Made by a program: the position numbers and the translations under genes
Shown: piece after piece, positions 62,185-64,000 of the stretch
Position numbering within the stretch: the stretch's first letter is position 1
How the letters are laid out: every line of letters starts with the position of its first letter
From: a beta proteobacterium MWH-UniP1
Lineage (GTDB): Bacteria; Pseudomonadota; Gammaproteobacteria; Burkholderiales; Burkholderiaceae_A
Direction of reading: 5' to 3'
DNA length: 64,000 nt
NCBI GenBank assembly: GCA_036362785.1
Contig: CP143625.1
Coordinates: 311,401-375,400, forward strand
The notes under the pieces: generated by a model
Database searches by the model: none
What the model was told of the DNA's origin: nothing
Seen by the model: only the letters and a program-made list of their open reading frames with translations

Positions 62185-63008
62185 CATCTGCGAAGTGGCG
62201 TCCTCTCTTTTGGGAGCCTGTTGAGGGAACAGGCGAGCGGTTAATGGCTGGGGTAGTAGTGCAATTTGGAGGCGAAACAGTGGTTCGTCGCGTTATTAGA
62301 GATGACGTGCTCGATAGCCTGTACGGTGCTGATTCATCCAGACCGCGCGTACTTATCGAGGAGTCGCTCGAGATATGTAGACGAATAGTCGAGGCCGGGG
62401 GAGAAGACAGCCTCCTGCTTCTCGAATCTCCAATCCTCGGTCTGCATCCAGGTCCGTACCGTCAGACGGATGCATTAGGAGTTGGTGATTCCATCCGTCA
62501 GGCTGTACTACTCTATTCAAGTCTGGCCCAGACGGATGTTGCTGATGACGAAGACGATGGGACAGTGCAACCCGAAGAGGTGAATCGACGCTTTGCTACT
62601 GAGGTTCGTGATGCGGTCCTGCAACAGGCCCCCGACCTTGCTCGCTTCTTCAATAGACAAGCACGCCTACATCAAGATGGATCTCTAATTAGGTTCGGAT
62701 TCTTCTCCGAGTCAACGGTAATGCATTTTTCAACGGTAAGTGCAGTACGTCAAAGCGCAAGCGTGAGTTATGCGAGGGCAAAGCTCTGGGAACTCGCACG
62801 CGCCAAGGAATTCGCAAGCTTGCCTTCTGCAGCACTACTAACCGCGGTGCCTAGGAAAGATGATCCAACACTCGGATCGAAACAGCGCTCAAAACTGGCA
62901 ACTAACCTGAATGAAATTGAAAGGGAGGCAGACGATGGAAAAATTCGCTTTATTCCCGTGGATTCCGTCTCGATGGCGGTAGAGCGGGTACTAGAACTCA
63001 GCAGCTAG
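62181..63008 (+). CDS. Unknown partner of the HipA-like kinase
   Basis: 275 residues starting with a GTG inside the kinase stop. MTSAKWRPLFWEPVEGTGERLMAGVVVQFGGE opens like DUF3037-type small partners of HipA-like kinases, but it is longer and I cannot assign it. Mixed helix-strand pattern, acidic middle (DVADDEDDGTVQPEEV), no membrane segment, no DNA-binding motif seen. A substrate or regulator of the kinase is the natural guess. Confidence 0.6.
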   Translation: MTSAKWRPLFWEPVEGTGERLMAGVVVQFGGETVVRRVIRDDVLDSLYGADSSRPRVLIEESLEICRRIVEAGGEDSLLLLESPILGLHPGPYRQTDALGVGDSIRQAVLLYSSLAQTDVADDEDDGTVQPEEVNRRFATEVRDAVLQQAPDLARFFNRQARLHQDGSLIRFGFFSESTVMHFSTVSAVRQSASVSYARAKLWELARAKEFASLPSAALLTAVPRKDDPTLGSKQRSKLATNLNEIEREADDGKIRFIPVDSVSMAVERVLELSS

Positions 63009-63296
63009 CAGCTCATAATAAGACTCTCTCAAAAAGTCGTGAGTTCCGTTCCCCTCTGATGATCGGAAAAAAACCGTTCGTTTCATCAATACGTAAGCTG
63101 TTGATTTTATTGGTGCGCCATGGATAATTTTCTGGTCACTTGTGGACTTCTGCCGTTTTCTCTGTCTGGATATGTTGAGAGGAAGCGGCCAAGGTACGCG
63201 CTAGGCTGGCTAACATGCGCAGGTGAGAATCATTCGTGAAGTCCGCAGGAGCCACAACTTACCTAAACGCTACGCGGACTTACGTGCGTTTGGACG

Positions 63297-63326
63297 AAAA
63301 AACCTCCACCTGAGATGAGGTGGAGG
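63297..63326 (-). terminator. Intrinsic terminator on the minus strand
   Basis: CCTCCACCT (63303-63311) and AGGTGGAGG (63318-63326) pair perfectly around GAGATG. On the minus strand the stem is followed by TTTTTT (63302 to 63297). It would end transcripts entering from the right, about 375 bases after the stop of the minus-strand gene at the window edge. The stretch 63009-63702 has no supported gene. Confidence 0.7.
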
Positions 63327-63525
63327 TTGTGTATGGTGGCGTATGGCGCCTGAGTCTACACCTGGTTATAAACCTGAACTGGACGAGCCTGGACTTGCGG
63401 ACTGTTGTGCTCTCGACTGGGCTCAAATGAGTCACTTCGAGAGCAGCTCAACATAGGCTTGATAGCTGTAGATTCTGTTCTTCTTCTGGCCCGCCTCAAT
63501 GTTAAGTATCGACTCGCTCCCCAAA

Positions 63526-63558
63526 ACATGTCGATAAAATCGAAAAATATCGACATGT
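63526..63558. repeat. 11-bp perfect inverted repeat, possible operator
   Basis: ACATGTCGATA (63526-63536) and TATCGACATGT (63548-63558) pair fully around an 11-base A-rich spacer. Two more TCGA-centred copies (TCGAT, ATCGACATG) follow to 63587. This looks like a set of binding sites for a dimeric regulator rather than a terminator. No gene is seen to begin here. Confidence 0.4.
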
Positions 63559-63702
63559 CTGGCGGATGTGTCGATGCGATCGACATGAGGTATCCCGAAC
63601 ACAGCGGTCCCGCCCGCTGACTGATCAAAACTACACCCATTAAGACCCACTAAATCCGGGCAATCGCCGGATGACTTGGGTAACCTCTAATCACTAAACC
63701 CT

Positions 63703-64000
63703 TTAATTCTTGCCACTGCCTTTTTGAAACTCTAGCCATTGCTTCCCGAGGGCCGTAAGGCGGTAGCGCTGGCTGCGGCTGTTGGGTTTGTTGGGCACAG
63801 TCATTTCAATAACGCCTTGCTCTAAGGCAGGTGCCAAATAGGTCTTGCGGAAGTGCTCCCGGTTAGCTAGCTCTAGGGCGTCTTGGATGGCTTGTCGGGT
63901 CATTTCGCCCCCCATCCGTGACAAAAGAGCTCCGACTTGCGTGGTGACTTGCGTGGTGACTTGCGTGGTGACTTGCTGGGTACCTCCAGACGTGACAAGC
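63703..64000 (-). CDS. C-terminal part of a minus-strand protein (Fic or AlbA_2-domain family), partial
   Basis: Reading leftwards from the edge: TQQVTTQVTTQVTTQVGALLSRMGGEMTRQAIQDAL, ANREHFRKTYLAPALEQGVIEMTVPNKPNSRSQRYRLTALGKQWL, stop at 63703. The TQV repeats and the winged-helix end are common at the C-terminus of Fic-family and AlbA_2 (DNA-binding/ATPase-like) proteins. The family domain itself lies outside the window. DNA shows a 12-base tandem repeat at 63938-63978. Confidence 0.65.
   Translation of the reverse strand, partial: LVTSGGTQQVTTQVTTQVTTQVGALLSRMGGEMTRQAIQDALELANREHFRKTYLAPALEQGVIEMTVPNKPNSRSQRYRLTALGKQWLEFQKGSGKN

Noticed and set aside
63432..63650. Minus-strand frame ending in a phrase like an XRE helix (ILNIEAGQKKNR)
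   Set aside because: No complete HTH or sensible start; it runs through the palindrome cluster. At best a remnant.
63938..63978. CRISPR-like repeats at the right edge
   Set aside because: The units are contiguous 12-base coding repeats without spacers.

Overview
The window is a single very large surface-polysaccharide (O-antigen or capsule type) locus. Almost every gene from about 1.76 kb to 59.16 kb lies on the plus strand, packed head to tail with many 4-base start/stop overlaps. It is flanked by toxin-antitoxin and recombinase-remnant DNA. The proteins look proteobacterial, most likely a gammaproteobacterium: an EPS-associated MarR-type regulator, a perfect 12-base ops (RfaH recruitment) element and a terminal WbpM-type dehydratase. 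I cannot name the genus. I saw no rRNA, tRNA or CRISPR array.

Layout. 1-1.5 kb: hipB/hipA on the minus strand, hipA running off the left edge. 1.66-1.70 kb: hairpin plus ops element. 1.76-7.5 kb: regulator, a uronate-type epimerase, tviB, wbpB, wbpD and wbpE, which together would make a UDP-2,3-diacetamido-uronic acid; a dead wbpD relic follows. 7.66 kb: a PglK-type flippase. 9.4-12.6 kb: rfbFGH (CDP-4-keto-3,6-dideoxyhexose route). 12.6-24.1 kb: an unusual set with a CBS-GHMP kinase fusion, a NeuB-SAF-isomerase fusion, a methyltransferase and an aldo-keto reductase that both carry an extra Rossmann-like domain, a ThDP enzyme, two SDRs, a sugar-1-P nucleotidyltransferase, an epimerase and a dead HAD phosphatase. 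24.2-35.7 kb: a glycosyltransferase, neuA/neuB/neuC, a methyltransferase and two separate amidotransferase trios (pseA-hisF-hisH, then hisH-hisF-wbpG) with an unknown GT-B-like protein between them. 35.7-40.5 kb: AT-rich glycosyltransferases and wzy, split by a complete IS3-family element. 40.5-46.2 kb: fnlABC (UDP-L-FucNAc), wbuB, a PglC-like phosphoglycosyltransferase and a PglD-like acetyltransferase. 46.25-55.3 kb: ACP, acyl ligase, LuxE-like, LuxC-like, FabZ-like, GMC oxidoreductase with a small partner, SDR and a split transketolase. 55.3-59.2 kb: a PglE-type aminotransferase and a WbpM/PglF-type dehydratase fused to a Nudix domain, then an intrinsic terminator. 59.5-64 kb: hicAB, a serine-recombinase remnant, a HipA-like kinase with an unknown partner, and the end of a minus-strand gene.

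How it could work together (inference). The WbpM/PglF-like, PglE-like and PglD-like enzymes would make UDP-diNAc-bacillosamine. PglC-like transferase would load it on undecaprenyl phosphate, and NeuC-NeuB-NeuA could divert it to CMP-legionaminic acid. The two amidotransferase trios fit acetamidino groups on two different sugars, the nonulosonate and the diacetamido-uronate. FnlABC supply FucNAc for WbuB. RfbFGH with the ThDP enzyme suggest a branched 3,6-dideoxyhexose. The Lux/ACP/transketolase block is the least explained part and the best candidate for a new modification pathway. PglK would flip the unit and Wzy would polymerise it.

Base composition is a mosaic: GC-rich from about 26.9 to 31.47 kb, with a sharp break inside a hisH gene, and strongly AT-rich around 35.7-40.5 kb.
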